From assembly GCF_903915725.1 (NCBI RefSeq), contig NZ_CAIWTY010000037.1:1-64000 (forward strand): a DNA stretch of 64,000 nt, written 5' to 3'. Source of the stretch: an uncultured Rhodopila sp. (GTDB lineage Bacteria > Pseudomonadota > Alphaproteobacteria > Acetobacterales > Acetobacteraceae). The notes beneath the pieces are model-generated. The model was not told the origin of the DNA, searched no databases, and was given only the letters and a program-made list of their open reading frames with translations. The translations under genes were made by a program, and so were the position numbers. Below are positions 18,264-27,858 of this stretch, piece after piece; within the stretch, counting starts at the first letter, position 1; every line of letters begins with the position of its first letter.

Positions 18264-19664
18264 CTACTCCATCTGCGAGATGCGAAAGCGCAATTCGATC
18301 CTGGTCGGCCTGGCGCGGTTGATTGTCACCTCTGCCTTCAGTTGTTCCGCCAGCAGCGTCACCAACTGCAGGCCTAAAGTTGTGCTTTCGGCGATGTCGA
18401 GATCGTTCGTGATGCCGATGCCATCATCACTGACGGAAAGCACCACCCTGTCACCGGGCTCGTTGACAATATCCACCCGGATGGTGCCGGGCCGGTTGGC
18501 TGGAAACGCGTGCTTGAGAGCATTGGCAATCAGTTCGTTGACCACCAGCCCGCAGGGAATCGCCTCATTGATCGGCAGGCGAGCATGAGCGGCGTTGATG
18601 AACAGCGTGATCCGGCCGGGATCGATGCCGTACGCGGATATCAGGGTCGGAACCAGGTTTTCGAGGAAACCGGCGAAATCCACCTCCACAAAATCATTGG
18701 CTTCGTAGAGCATCTGATGAATCAGGGCCATGGACCTGACGCGGTTCTGACTCTCCCTCAGCAAGCCCAGCGCGACCGCATCTTCCACGCCTGAGGATTG
18801 CAGATCGAGCAGGCTATAAACGATCTGCAGGTTGCTTTTGACCCGGTGGTGGATCTCATCCAGCATGATGTCCTTTTCTTTAAGCGCAGCCTTGATACGC
18901 TCCTCTTTCAGTTTCCTATCCGAAATATCGACGATCGCCGCGAGCACCATGGTGCCGTCCTCGGTTTCGATCGGGTTCAGCGCGATCTCGACAGGGAACT
19001 CGCTGCCGTCTTGTCTGATTGCATGCAGATCGCGCCCCGCACCCATCGGTCTGGTCTGCGGCGAGACGAGAAACGAGGTTCTCATGCAGGGATGCCGGCC
19101 GTGATACCGCGCCGGCATAAGTCTTTCGATCGGCTGTCCGATCAGTGCCTCGCGTGGATAGCCGAACACGCGCTCCGCCTGGATGTTGACCATTTCGATA
19201 ACACCCGATCCGTTGACCATCAGCATGGCATAAGGCGAGAATTCGATGATTCGCCGTGCTCGCTCCTCTATTCGTATCTGTATCGATATATCACGGGTAA
19301 CCTTGGCGAATCCGATGACGTCGCCTGTCCGGCTCCGGATCGAGTCCATAACTACCTGGGCGAAGAAGCGGCTCTGATCTTTCCGGACTCTCCAGCCGTG
19401 CCATTCGATACGGCCATTTGTCCGTGCGCTGACGAGCGTCTCCGCCGGTTTGCCGGTGCGACGGTCTTCCTCGGTAAAAAACAATGAGAAGTGGCGTCCG
19501 ATCACTTCATCGGCCGCATACCCCTTTATCGCTTGCGCGCCCGAGGTCCAGCTTGCGACGTTTCCGTCCACGTCCAACATGAAAACCGCCAGTCCGGTGA
19601 CGGCTTCGACAAGGCGCTGGACGTTAAAATCGCCAGAATCGATCTGTGCAGGTTCATTGTTCAT
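18264..19664 (-). CDS. PAS-domain sensor histidine kinase (HisKA_2 family)
   Basis: About 466 residues. Two PAS domains come first: one with VDGNVASWTSGAQAIKGYAA...GRHFSLFF, the second with FSPYAMLMVNGSG...VFGYPREALIGQP. A HisKA_2 dimerisation helix then carries the phospho-His in LDEIHHRVKSNLQIVYSLL, followed by an HATPase with NELIANALKHAFP and SDDGIGI. No membrane segments, so it probably senses a cytoplasmic cue such as redox, light or a small ligand. The start is ATG 19664; an in-frame GTG at 19700 would add 12 residues. It is 7 bases upstream of the receiver-kinase gene. Confidence 0.87.
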   Translation of the reverse strand: MNNEPAQIDSGDFNVQRLVEAVTGLAVFMLDVDGNVASWTSGAQAIKGYAADEVIGRHFSLFFTEEDRRTGKPAETLVSARTNGRIEWHGWRVRKDQSRFFAQVVMDSIRSRTGDVIGFAKVTRDISIQIRIEERARRIIEFSPYAMLMVNGSGVIEMVNIQAERVFGYPREALIGQPIERLMPARYHGRHPCMRTSFLVSPQTRPMGAGRDLHAIRQDGSEFPVEIALNPIETEDGTMVLAAIVDISDRKLKEERIKAALKEKDIMLDEIHHRVKSNLQIVYSLLDLQSSGVEDAVALGLLRESQNRVRSMALIHQMLYEANDFVEVDFAGFLENLVPTLISAYGIDPGRITLFINAAHARLPINEAIPCGLVVNELIANALKHAFPANRPGTIRVDIVNEPGDRVVLSVSDDGIGITNDLDIAESTTLGLQLVTLLAEQLKAEVTINRARPTRIELRFRISQME

Positions 19665-19928
19665 GCGTAGGAAGTCCCTGTGCGCAGGGAGAACGTTCAC
19701 TCATTTTCACTGTGGCTGCGGGGAGTGGATTGCGCAAGTGTTATGTTTAAAAGCGTCAGCAGCGGTCTTGAACTTTCCGGTTGCCGTTGACACGGGAAGG
19801 GCGGCACGATCAGAGCCTAAAATGGATTTATCAGGCGATCTGTAGTCCAGAATGATGCGGAGTCGCGGATTTACAAAACCGGCTCGCCGGCTTCACGATT
19901 TCGGCGGGGGGACCCGGCGGAGCAGGGT

Positions 19929-20684
19929 TTATCCGTTCGGCCCACCCGAGGACTCCCGGACGGCATCGACATAATCGGTCAGCGTCTCGTTCAGACGGCG
20001 GTGCATGAAGGTCTGGAACGGCGAGAGATCGCCGGCCAGGGACCCACGCTCCAGCGCATCGAGATACACGGTCCGGTCTTCCGGCCGAACCGCTACCGGG
20101 ACATATCCCCAACGAATCAGCAACAGGTTCATCAGCAGCCTGGCGGTCCGACCATTGCCGTCGCTGAACGGGTGGATCGCCGCCAGCCGGAAATGCGCGT
20201 CGAACGCCGCCGCCGGCGTTGCTTCGGCGTGCTCGATCCGCCGGCCGAACTCCTGCATCAGGTCCGGGATCTTCAGCGGGTTCGGGAACACGACCGGCGA
20301 TCCCGCAATCCGTCGCCGGTGGGGACTGTATATCCCGGCGATGTCGGGTTCGCTGCGCGCAACGATCCGCCGGTGCAGCTCCCGCACCACGGCCTCGCCG
20401 ACGGGCGCGGTCTGCGCGGCGAGCTGCCTCATCCAGAGAACGGCATCATAGTGATCGACCGCCTCAAGGTGTTCCTTCAGCCGCTTTCCGCCAACGGTGA
20501 TGCCGTGCTCGATTACCTCGGCAGTCTCTCGCAATGTCAGCGTGTTGCCTTCGATCGCGTTCGACGTATAGGTCAGTTCGATATCGTAGTGCTTCTGCAG
20601 GTGCCGCAAGGCGCCGGGGGACAGCGGCCGCAGCTTATCAAGCTGTGCCTGCTTCCGCGCGATTGAGGCTAACAGTGCATCCAT
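19929..20684 (-). CDS. Fic family protein (probable AMP transferase)
   Basis: 251 residues with the Fic catalytic loop HPFSDGNGRTARLL (about 166-179) and an N-terminal class II inhibitory helix TSNAIEGNTLTL (about 40-51) whose Glu normally blocks ATP binding until relieved. Fic proteins transfer AMP or related groups to Tyr/Ser/Thr hydroxyls of target proteins, or act as auto-regulated toxins. The start is 7 bases after the stop of dnaE on the same strand, so it is probably cotranscribed with dnaE. No antitoxin gene is adjacent. Confidence 0.9.
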   Translation of the reverse strand: MDALLASIARKQAQLDKLRPLSPGALRHLQKHYDIELTYTSNAIEGNTLTLRETAEVIEHGITVGGKRLKEHLEAVDHYDAVLWMRQLAAQTAPVGEAVVRELHRRIVARSEPDIAGIYSPHRRRIAGSPVVFPNPLKIPDLMQEFGRRIEHAEATPAAAFDAHFRLAAIHPFSDGNGRTARLLMNLLLIRWGYVPVAVRPEDRTVYLDALERGSLAGDLSPFQTFMHRRLNETLTDYVDAVRESSGGPNG

Positions 20685-20691
20685 TCCTGCC

Positions 20692-23600
20692 TTACACTTC
20701 CTCCACCTGATCCACGCCCGGCAGCGACTTCAACGCCTGCGCCAGCCGGGGCGTGACATTATACCCGCCCGGCAGCGCGATCTCCACATCCTGTTCCGCG
20801 CCGATCCGGGGCACCAGCGTGACGCGCCCTCGGCCGCCGCTTTCGCGCGCCAGCACGTCGCGGATATGCGGCACGCCCGCGCTTTCGTGTAGCCACACGC
20901 GTATCGACGCCCCGGCATTGGCGGCGGCCTGGTCCAGCGGCACGACGTCCATCGCGGTGATCCGCACCGCCTCGCCCTCGGTTTTCAGTTCCGCCGTCAC
21001 CAGCACGTTCGATCCCGACGCCAGCACCTCGCGGGAGCGTGCCAGGACTTCACTGAAGCAGGTGACTTCAACCGATCCGGCGGCGTCGGAAATCCGCACC
21101 CAGGCCATGCGGCTGCCGGTCCGGGTGATCCGTTCTTTGGTCGCCACGACCGTGCCGGCCAGCTTCACCCGGCTGACGCCGGCGGCGGCGCGCGCCTCCA
21201 CCTGCACCGAGGATGTTACGCCGATGCGGCGCAGCGCCTGGGCGTAGGCGTCCAGCGGATGCGCGGTGAGGTGGAAGCCGATGGCCTCGGCCTCGAACGC
21301 CAGCCGCTCCAGCGGCGGCCAGTCGGGGACGTCCGGCAGGCGCAACGGCTCCGGCGTGCTCGCCGCCCCCCCGAAGAGCCCGATCTGACCGCTTTCTTTT
21401 TCTTCCCGATCAGCCTGAGCCCTACGAAGAATCGTTTCTGCGCCGGCAAACACCCGGGCGCGGTTGGCATCCAGACGATCGAACGCGCCCGACCGGGCAA
21501 GGTTTTCGATTTGCATGCGGTTCAACTGCCGCGGATCGACCCGCCCCGCAAAATCCGCCAGATCGGCGAACGGCGTTTCCCCGCGCGCCGCGGCGACGGA
21601 TTCCATAGCTGTGAAGCCGACTTTCTTCACCGCTGCCAATGGGTAACGAATCGCCAGGCGTCCGTCGTCGATGCGCTCGACCGAGAAATCCGCACCGGAC
21701 CGGTTGATATCCGGCGGCAGGATCTTGATCGATCCGCGTTCGGCATCCTGCTTCAGCGCGGCAAGCCGATCGGTGTTGTTGATCGCCAGACTCATGCAGG
21801 AGGCAAGGAACACCTCGGGATGGTTCGCCTTCAGCCAGGCGGTTTGATACGCAATCAGCGCATACGCGGCGGCATGCGATTTGTTGAAGCCGTAATCGGC
21901 AAACTTCGCCATCAGGTCGAAAACTTCGGTCGCCTTGGCCGGATCGATGCCGCGCTTGATCGCGCCCTCGGTGAAGATCGCCCGTTGCGCCTCCATCTCC
22001 GCCGCGATCTTCTTGCCCATCGCGCGGCGCAGCAGATCGGCTCCACCCAGGGAATATCCCGCCATCTTCTGGGCGATCTGCATCACCTGTTCCTGGTAGA
22101 CCATGATGCCGTAGGTCTCACCCAGGATTTCCGCCAGTTCCGGATGCGGCGGCTCCCACTTCTCGCCGTGCTTGCGGCGGCAGTAATCGGGAATGTTCGC
22201 CATCGGTCCCGGGCGATACAACGCCACCGCGGCGATCAGGTCCTCGAACCGGTCCGGTTTCATCTGCCGCAGGCAATCCCGCATGCCCTGGCCTTCCAAC
22301 TGGAACACCCCACCGGCATCGCCCTTTTGCAGCATCTCGTAGGTGCGCACATCGTCCAGCGGCAGCCGTTCCAGGTCGAACGGGATCTTCAGCCCCTTCA
22401 GGAAATTCTCCGCGCGCCGCAGGATCGTCAGTGTGGTCAGACCGAGGAAGTCAAACTTCACCAAGCCCGCCTGCTCGACATACTTCATCGAATATTGCGT
22501 GACCAGAAAGTCGGATTTCGGATCGCGATACAGCGGCACCAGTTCCACCAGCGGGCGGTCGCCGATGACGACACCGGCGGCGTGGGTGGAGGCGTGGCGA
22601 TACAGCCCCTCCACCCGCAGCGCGATTTCCATCAGGCGGCCGATGGCCTCGTCCTCGGTCCGCATGGCCTGCAGCTTCGGTTCGCCATCGACCGCCTGTT
22701 GCAACGTCACCGGCTTGGCGGGATTGTTGGGGATCAGTTCCGCCACGCGATTGACGTGGCCGAATGACATGCCTAGCACCCGGCCGACATCGCGCACCGC
22801 GGCGCGTGCCTGCAACTTTCCGAACGTAATGATCTGCGCGACCCGGTCGCCGCCGTATTCGTTCCGCACATAGTCAATAACCCGGTCGCGGCCCTCCTGA
22901 CAGAAGTCGATATCGAAGTCAGGCATCGACACGCGTTCCGGATTCAAAAACCGCTCGAACAGCAGATTGAACCGCAACGGGTCCAGGTCGGTGATGGTCA
23001 GCGCCCAGGCGGCAACCGATCCGGCACCTGATCCGCGGCCGGGACCGACGGGAATGCCCTGTCCCTTGGACCACTGGATGAAATCCGCAACGATCAGGAA
23101 GTAGCCGGAAAACCCCATCGAGGCGATGACCGACAGCTCGTACTCAAGCCGCTGGGCATACACCGCCCGCATCGCGGCGTCGGCGCCAACAGCGTCCATC
23201 CGGCGCTCCAACCCCTCCACCGCCATGGCGCGCACGGTTTCTTCTTCCGATTGGCCCGGGCGGACCTTCGGACAGACCGGCAGCAGCGGCTTGCGGGTTT
23301 CCGCCATCGCGGCGCAGCGGCGGGCGATGGCCAGCGTGTTGTCGCAGGCCTCCGGCAAGTCGGCGAACAGAGTCCGCATCATGGCGGCGGGCTTGAACCA
23401 GTGCTCCGGCGTGACCCGGCGGCGGTCCTGCTCGGAAAGGGTGCGGCCCTCGGCGATGCACAGCAGGGCGTCGTGCGCCTCGTGCATGTCGGGCGTGGCG
23501 AAGTAGCAGTCGTTGGTGGCGACCAGAGGGATGCCGCGCGCGTCGGCCAGTCCGATAAGCCCGGGTTCGATGGCGGCCTCGACAGGCAGGCCATGGCGGT

Positions 23601-24114
23601 GCAACTCTTGCACGACCCGCCCGGCGAAGGCTTCGGACAACGCATCCAGCAACCGTTCGGCCTCGGGCTTCTGCCCCTCCGCCAGCAGGCGGCCGACAGG
23701 GCCGGTTGTCCCGCCGGTGAGCAGCAACAGGCCGGCCGCGTTTTCCGCGATCCGCTCGAACGGCAGTTGCGGCTTCAGCGTCGGGTCGGTTTCCAGGAAG
23801 CCGAACGAGGACAGCCGCTGCAGGTTGGCCATGCCGGTGGCGTCCTGCGCCAGCAGCACCATCGGGTCGGGCGGCAGCCGCGAATTGTCCGTCCGCGCCA
23901 GCGACACCTGGCAGCCGATAATCGGCTGGATGCCCTTGCCGGAGCAGTACTGGGAAAACTCCAGCGCCCCGAACAGGTTGCCGGTGTCGGTGATCGCCGC
24001 GGCCGGCATTTTCTCCGCCTTGGCCAGGGCGGCGATCTTGTCGGGCCGGATGGCGCCCTCGCTCAGCGAGTAGGCGGAGTGCGTGCGGAGGTGGATGAAA
24101 TCAGCGTGCGGCAT
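20692..24114 (-). CDS. dnaE: DNA polymerase III alpha subunit
   Basis: 1140 residues; replicative C-family DNA polymerase. The order is a PHP domain starting DFIHLRTHSAYSLSEGAI, the palm with catalytic acids in MPDFDIDFCQEGRDRVIDYV, fingers with ELIPNNPAKP and the YGIMVYQEQVMQIAQ region, tandem helix-hairpin-helix, and a C-terminal OB domain (VKLAGTVVATKERIT...MAWVRISDAAGSVEV). Length is normal for DnaE1. The start is the ATG at 24114. A Fic gene follows immediately and a ClC channel gene diverges upstream. Confidence 0.97.
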   Translation of the reverse strand: MPHADFIHLRTHSAYSLSEGAIRPDKIAALAKAEKMPAAAITDTGNLFGALEFSQYCSGKGIQPIIGCQVSLARTDNSRLPPDPMVLLAQDATGMANLQRLSSFGFLETDPTLKPQLPFERIAENAAGLLLLTGGTTGPVGRLLAEGQKPEAERLLDALSEAFAGRVVQELHRHGLPVEAAIEPGLIGLADARGIPLVATNDCYFATPDMHEAHDALLCIAEGRTLSEQDRRRVTPEHWFKPAAMMRTLFADLPEACDNTLAIARRCAAMAETRKPLLPVCPKVRPGQSEEETVRAMAVEGLERRMDAVGADAAMRAVYAQRLEYELSVIASMGFSGYFLIVADFIQWSKGQGIPVGPGRGSGAGSVAAWALTITDLDPLRFNLLFERFLNPERVSMPDFDIDFCQEGRDRVIDYVRNEYGGDRVAQIITFGKLQARAAVRDVGRVLGMSFGHVNRVAELIPNNPAKPVTLQQAVDGEPKLQAMRTEDEAIGRLMEIALRVEGLYRHASTHAAGVVIGDRPLVELVPLYRDPKSDFLVTQYSMKYVEQAGLVKFDFLGLTTLTILRRAENFLKGLKIPFDLERLPLDDVRTYEMLQKGDAGGVFQLEGQGMRDCLRQMKPDRFEDLIAAVALYRPGPMANIPDYCRRKHGEKWEPPHPELAEILGETYGIMVYQEQVMQIAQKMAGYSLGGADLLRRAMGKKIAAEMEAQRAIFTEGAIKRGIDPAKATEVFDLMAKFADYGFNKSHAAAYALIAYQTAWLKANHPEVFLASCMSLAINNTDRLAALKQDAERGSIKILPPDINRSGADFSVERIDDGRLAIRYPLAAVKKVGFTAMESVAAARGETPFADLADFAGRVDPRQLNRMQIENLARSGAFDRLDANRARVFAGAETILRRAQADREEKESGQIGLFGGAASTPEPLRLPDVPDWPPLERLAFEAEAIGFHLTAHPLDAYAQALRRIGVTSSVQVEARAAAGVSRVKLAGTVVATKERITRTGSRMAWVRISDAAGSVEVTCFSEVLARSREVLASGSNVLVTAELKTEGEAVRITAMDVVPLDQAAANAGASIRVWLHESAGVPHIRDVLARESGGRGRVTLVPRIGAEQDVEIALPGGYNVTPRLAQALKSLPGVDQVEEV

Positions 24115-24245
24115 CCTCTCACCTTAACAGCCCGCTGCGAGTCCGTGTACAAAGCTTGCATCGCGGCAGCAAAACCCCCGGGCAACCCGCCCAACCGGCA
24201 CGCGTTGCCGACAGTCACCGATGCCCGACCCGAAGGCGCGCCGAG

Positions 24246-26090
24246 ATGCCCGACGACTCGCCCGATCAACACCCGACCGTCGAAACCTCGGCCCGGGCGC
24301 CAACAGCCCCCGTCGAGCCGGATGAACAGTCCGTCCGCCGGCTTGGTTTGCTGACACTATCGCTGTTCGCCCTGGTCGTCGGCGTCATCACCGGCTTCGG
24401 CGCGGTCGGGTTCCGCGATCTGATCGGACTGGTGCACAACGCCGCCTTCCTCGGCCGGTACTCGTGGGTGTACGATTCCAGCCTGTTCACCCCGTTCAAC
24501 CCCTGGGGACCCTACGTCATCCTGGTCCCGGTGCTCGGCGGCATCGTCGTCACCTGGCTGGTCTCGACCTTCGCCCCGGAAGCGAAGGGGCACGGCGTGC
24601 CGGAGGTGATGGACGCGATCTACTACAAGCAAGGCATCATCCGGCCCGTGGTGGCCGTGGTGAAATCCCTCGCCTCCGCCGTTGCCATCGGCACCGGGGC
24701 CGCGGTCGGGCGGGAAGGGCCGATCATCCAGATCGGTTCGGCGCTGGGATCGACGCTGGGGCAGGTGATCCGGATGCAGCCGGGCCAGCGCATCACATTG
24801 GTCGCGGCCGGGGCAGGGGCGGGGATCGCCGCCACTTTCAACACCCCCATCGGCGGCGTGCTGTTCGCGACCGAGTTGATGCTGCCGGAGATCAGCGTCA
24901 ACACTTTCCTGCCCGTGGCATTGGCCACCGGCACGGCAACCCTGATCGGCCGCCTGTTTTTCGGTTCCCAACCCGCCTTCAACGTGCCCGCCAACCTGGC
25001 GCCGATACCGACCGACCTCAGCGCGCTGATCACTTTGCTGCTCTATGCCGTCCTGGGCGCGCTGGCCGGGGTCGCCGCCGCCCTGTTCATCCGCGGTCTG
25101 AACTGGCTGGAGGACGGGTTCGACCTGATCCCGTGGCGCTATCCCCGCCACATGCTCGGGATGTCGCTCGTCGGCGCCGGGATGTACGGGTTCTGGCTGA
25201 CCACCGGCCACTATTACATCGACGGCGTCGGCTACGACGCGATCCAGTCGATCCTGCAAGGCCAGCTCACCGTGCCGCTGTTCCTGCTGATCCTGTTCGG
25301 CTCCAAGCTGCTGGCGACATCGGTCAGCCTAGGGTCGGGATCATCCGGAGGCATCTTCTCGCCCTCCCTCTACATGGGCGCGGCGTTGGGCGCGGCGTTC
25401 GCTTCGGGCGTGCAGGCTATCTATCCCGGCGCGCCCATCAGCCCCCCGGCCTTCGCAATGGTCGGCATGGGTGCCATGGTCGGCGGCGGCACCGGTGCGG
25501 CGATGACCGCCGTGACGATGATTTTCGAGATGACGCTGGACTACAATATCGTCCTGCCGATGATCCTGGCCGTCGCCCTGGCGCTCGGGGTGCGGCGGAT
25601 GCTGTCGGTTGAGAACATCTACACGATGAAACTGACGCGCCGCGGCCACCCGATCCCCAAGGCGTTGCACGCCAACATGTTCCTGGTCCGCAGCGCGAAG
25701 GAGATCATGGAGCGCGACGTGCTGGTGCTCGACGAAGGCACGTTGTTCGCCACTTTCCTGAAGCTGGCCATGGTGCAGGGCGGCTTGCGGCACGTCGTGG
25801 TGACGCGGGACGGCACGGTCATCGGCGGACTGCGCGTGAACACCGATCTGCGCCGGACGCTGGGCGTTGCGGCCGGCGACATAAGGCTGGGCGACCTGAT
25901 GAACCCGGACTTCATCGTCGTGCGGCAAGCCGAGGTCGCCTTCGACGTCATCACCGCGATGTGGAATCGCAAGGCCGCCATGGCGATCGTCGTGAGCGAG
26001 GAGGGCGGGACGGAGCACGTGCTCGGTGTGATCACCAAGGAGCACGTCGCGGACACGGTCGCCCGCAGCGTGCAGATCTATCCGGGCTGA
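24246..26090 (+). CDS. ClC family chloride channel/transporter with C-terminal CBS domains
   Basis: About 614 residues. The ClC membrane core (about 40-440) has the selectivity motifs GHGVPE, GREGPIIQIGS (with the gating Glu) and GSSGGIFSPSLYMGAALG. A cytosolic CBS pair (about 475-610; MERDVLVLDEGTLF, HVVVTRDGTVIGGLRV, DLMNPDFIVVRQ) follows and usually binds nucleotides. It may be a chloride channel or a Cl-/H+ exchanger. The ATG at 24246 is chosen over an in-frame codon at 24156 because the 30 extra residues are low-complexity. Divergent from dnaE. Confidence 0.92.
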   Translation: MPDDSPDQHPTVETSARAPTAPVEPDEQSVRRLGLLTLSLFALVVGVITGFGAVGFRDLIGLVHNAAFLGRYSWVYDSSLFTPFNPWGPYVILVPVLGGIVVTWLVSTFAPEAKGHGVPEVMDAIYYKQGIIRPVVAVVKSLASAVAIGTGAAVGREGPIIQIGSALGSTLGQVIRMQPGQRITLVAAGAGAGIAATFNTPIGGVLFATELMLPEISVNTFLPVALATGTATLIGRLFFGSQPAFNVPANLAPIPTDLSALITLLLYAVLGALAGVAAALFIRGLNWLEDGFDLIPWRYPRHMLGMSLVGAGMYGFWLTTGHYYIDGVGYDAIQSILQGQLTVPLFLLILFGSKLLATSVSLGSGSSGGIFSPSLYMGAALGAAFASGVQAIYPGAPISPPAFAMVGMGAMVGGGTGAAMTAVTMIFEMTLDYNIVLPMILAVALALGVRRMLSVENIYTMKLTRRGHPIPKALHANMFLVRSAKEIMERDVLVLDEGTLFATFLKLAMVQGGLRHVVVTRDGTVIGGLRVNTDLRRTLGVAAGDIRLGDLMNPDFIVVRQAEVAFDVITAMWNRKAAMAIVVSEEGGTEHVLGVITKEHVADTVARSVQIYPG

Positions 26091-26132
26091 CGGACGGGCC
26101 TAATGGACTGAGCGCCGACGTGTCGATGGCGA

Positions 26133-26478
26133 TCACGCCGGCAGGCCGTCCTCGTTATACAGATCCGCCTCGGTCGTGACGTTCCGACCTTGCAGCCGGG
26201 CGGCACTGCGGATGCTGATCGCTTGAAGGTCCCCGAAATAGGGCCGCCTGTTCCGCCCCGTTGGCCCGGCGCGCGACGCCATTCGGGATGAACTCGATCC
26301 CAGCCTCCTCCAGGGCGCGACGAACCGCTTCCAGTTTGGCGGGCGCAACGCGGGTAACCACGTCCGCCGCTTCGATCCGGCGGATCGTGACGACAGACAC
26401 CTGAGCGCGGCGCGCAAGCTCGGCCTGCTCGATGTGCAAAAGCGCCCGCGCTGCGCGGAGTTGTTCACGGGTGATCAT
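26133..26478 (-). pseudogene. Frameshifted XRE-family helix-turn-helix gene
   Basis: The first 85 or so codons encode an XRE helix-turn-helix (ITREQLRAARALLHIEQAEL, ARRAQVSVVTIRRIEAADVV) and the family's KLEAVRRALEEAGIEFIP. The frame then runs into unrelated residues. The expected C-terminal block DLQAISIRSAARLQGRN...TEADLYNEDGLPA is present in a neighbouring frame and ends at 26133. A single-base indel between about 26240 and 26300 would join the two parts. A sequencing error or recent mutation are both possible; otherwise a shortened 107-residue repressor is made (26155-26478). Confidence 0.65.
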
Positions 26479-26518
26479 GATGAAGACCTATCACGATGAT
26501 CGACGGCGCGCACGAACG

Positions 26519-27856
26519 CTACGGACAAATATACCCCGTCCCCGCCGGTGCCTTGAAGCACCCCACCGACTCCGGAAACACGTGCCGAGGCAGCCACAAC
26601 ACGATCTCCGGCAGAAAGATCGTAAACGCGATCGCAGCGAAGAAAATCACGTAGATCGGCAGGCTCGCCCGCAACGCGGCGGAAAACCGCACACCCAGGA
26701 ATTTCGACGCCATGAGCAGAGCCAGCCCGTAGGGCGGCGTGATCAGCCCGAACGCCAACGTCACGATCAACACCACGCCCATATGCACCGGATTGATCGA
26801 GGCCTGATCGGTCAGCATGTTGACCACCGGCATGAAGATGATGATCGCCGGCACCGGCTCGATGAAGTCGCCGACGATGACGAACACCACCACCAGCGCG
26901 AACATTGTCTTGTACGCGCTGTCGCCCGCGAAGGCGCCGATCCAGCCGGATACGACGATCGGGCCGCGCAGATAGGCCAGGACCCAGCCGAACGCCGAGG
27001 CCGCTGCGATGGTGATCAGCGGCAGCGAGTAGACCAGGCCCGCCGTCATGAAGTCATACGGCACTTGCCTGAGATGCGCCGGGTTCAGGCAGGGAATGAC
27101 GACCAGCAGGATATAGCCGACGGCGATGACTCCGGCCTCGGTCGGGGTAAACCAGCCGGTCAGGATGCCGCCCAGCAGGATGACCGGAATCATCATCGGC
27201 AGGGCGGCGGCCTGCCCGGCGGAGACCAGCCGCCCGAATGTGGCCCTCGGGCGCTGCAAGCCGCGCGGGCCGAAGAAGTAGCAATACACCATCAACCCGA
27301 AGCCGATGAACAAGCCGGGCGCGATGCCGCCCAGGAACAGCCCGGCGATCGAGACGTTGCCGATGGCGCCATACACCACGGCCATGATCGAGGGCGGCAC
27401 CAGCGCGGCAATCGTGGACGCGGCGGCGATCAGCGCCGCGGTGAACTCCGGCCGGTAGCCCTCTCGCGCCATCGGCCTGGCCATGGTGCGCGAGAGCACC
27501 GCGACATCGGCGGAGGACGATCCGGACATGCCGGAAAAGAACATCGAGAACACCGTCGTCACCTGGGCCAAACCGCCACGCACATGGCCCACCAGCGCCT
27601 GCGACAGTTCGGCGATGCGGATGACGACGTTGGCCGACGTCATCAACTCGCCCACCAGCAGGAAAAACGGAATCGCCATCAGCGCTTCGGAGTCGATGCC
27701 GTTGAACAACTGCGCCATCATGGATTGCAGCGTGATCGGGGTGAACGCCGTGCCGACAAGCACCCCCGCGATCAGCGCGAACGCCACCGGGACGCCCAGA
27801 TACCCCAGCAGCAGGAACAGCCCCGTCATCAGCCCCAGCAGCAGCCCGTTGGACAT
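26519..27856 (-). CDS. dctM: TRAP transporter large permease (DctM)
   Basis: 445 residues with about 12 membrane helices and the DctM signatures GVPVAFALIAGVLVG, AIPFFLLVGELM, FSGMSGSSSADVAVLS and GLITPPYGLALLMASKF. It is the ion-coupled membrane component that moves substrate delivered by the periplasmic binding protein. The start at 27856 is 2 bases after the dctQ stop; a longer open frame upstream reads antisense-like residues over dctQ and is rejected. Confidence 0.93.
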   Translation of the reverse strand: MSNGLLLGLMTGLFLLLGYLGVPVAFALIAGVLVGTAFTPITLQSMMAQLFNGIDSEALMAIPFFLLVGELMTSANVVIRIAELSQALVGHVRGGLAQVTTVFSMFFSGMSGSSSADVAVLSRTMARPMAREGYRPEFTAALIAAASTIAALVPPSIMAVVYGAIGNVSIAGLFLGGIAPGLFIGFGLMVYCYFFGPRGLQRPRATFGRLVSAGQAAALPMMIPVILLGGILTGWFTPTEAGVIAVGYILLVVIPCLNPAHLRQVPYDFMTAGLVYSLPLITIAAASAFGWVLAYLRGPIVVSGWIGAFAGDSAYKTMFALVVVFVIVGDFIEPVPAIIIFMPVVNMLTDQASINPVHMGVVLIVTLAFGLITPPYGLALLMASKFLGVRFSAALRASLPIYVIFFAAIAFTIFLPEIVLWLPRHVFPESVGCFKAPAGTGYICP

Positions 27857-27858
27857 GA

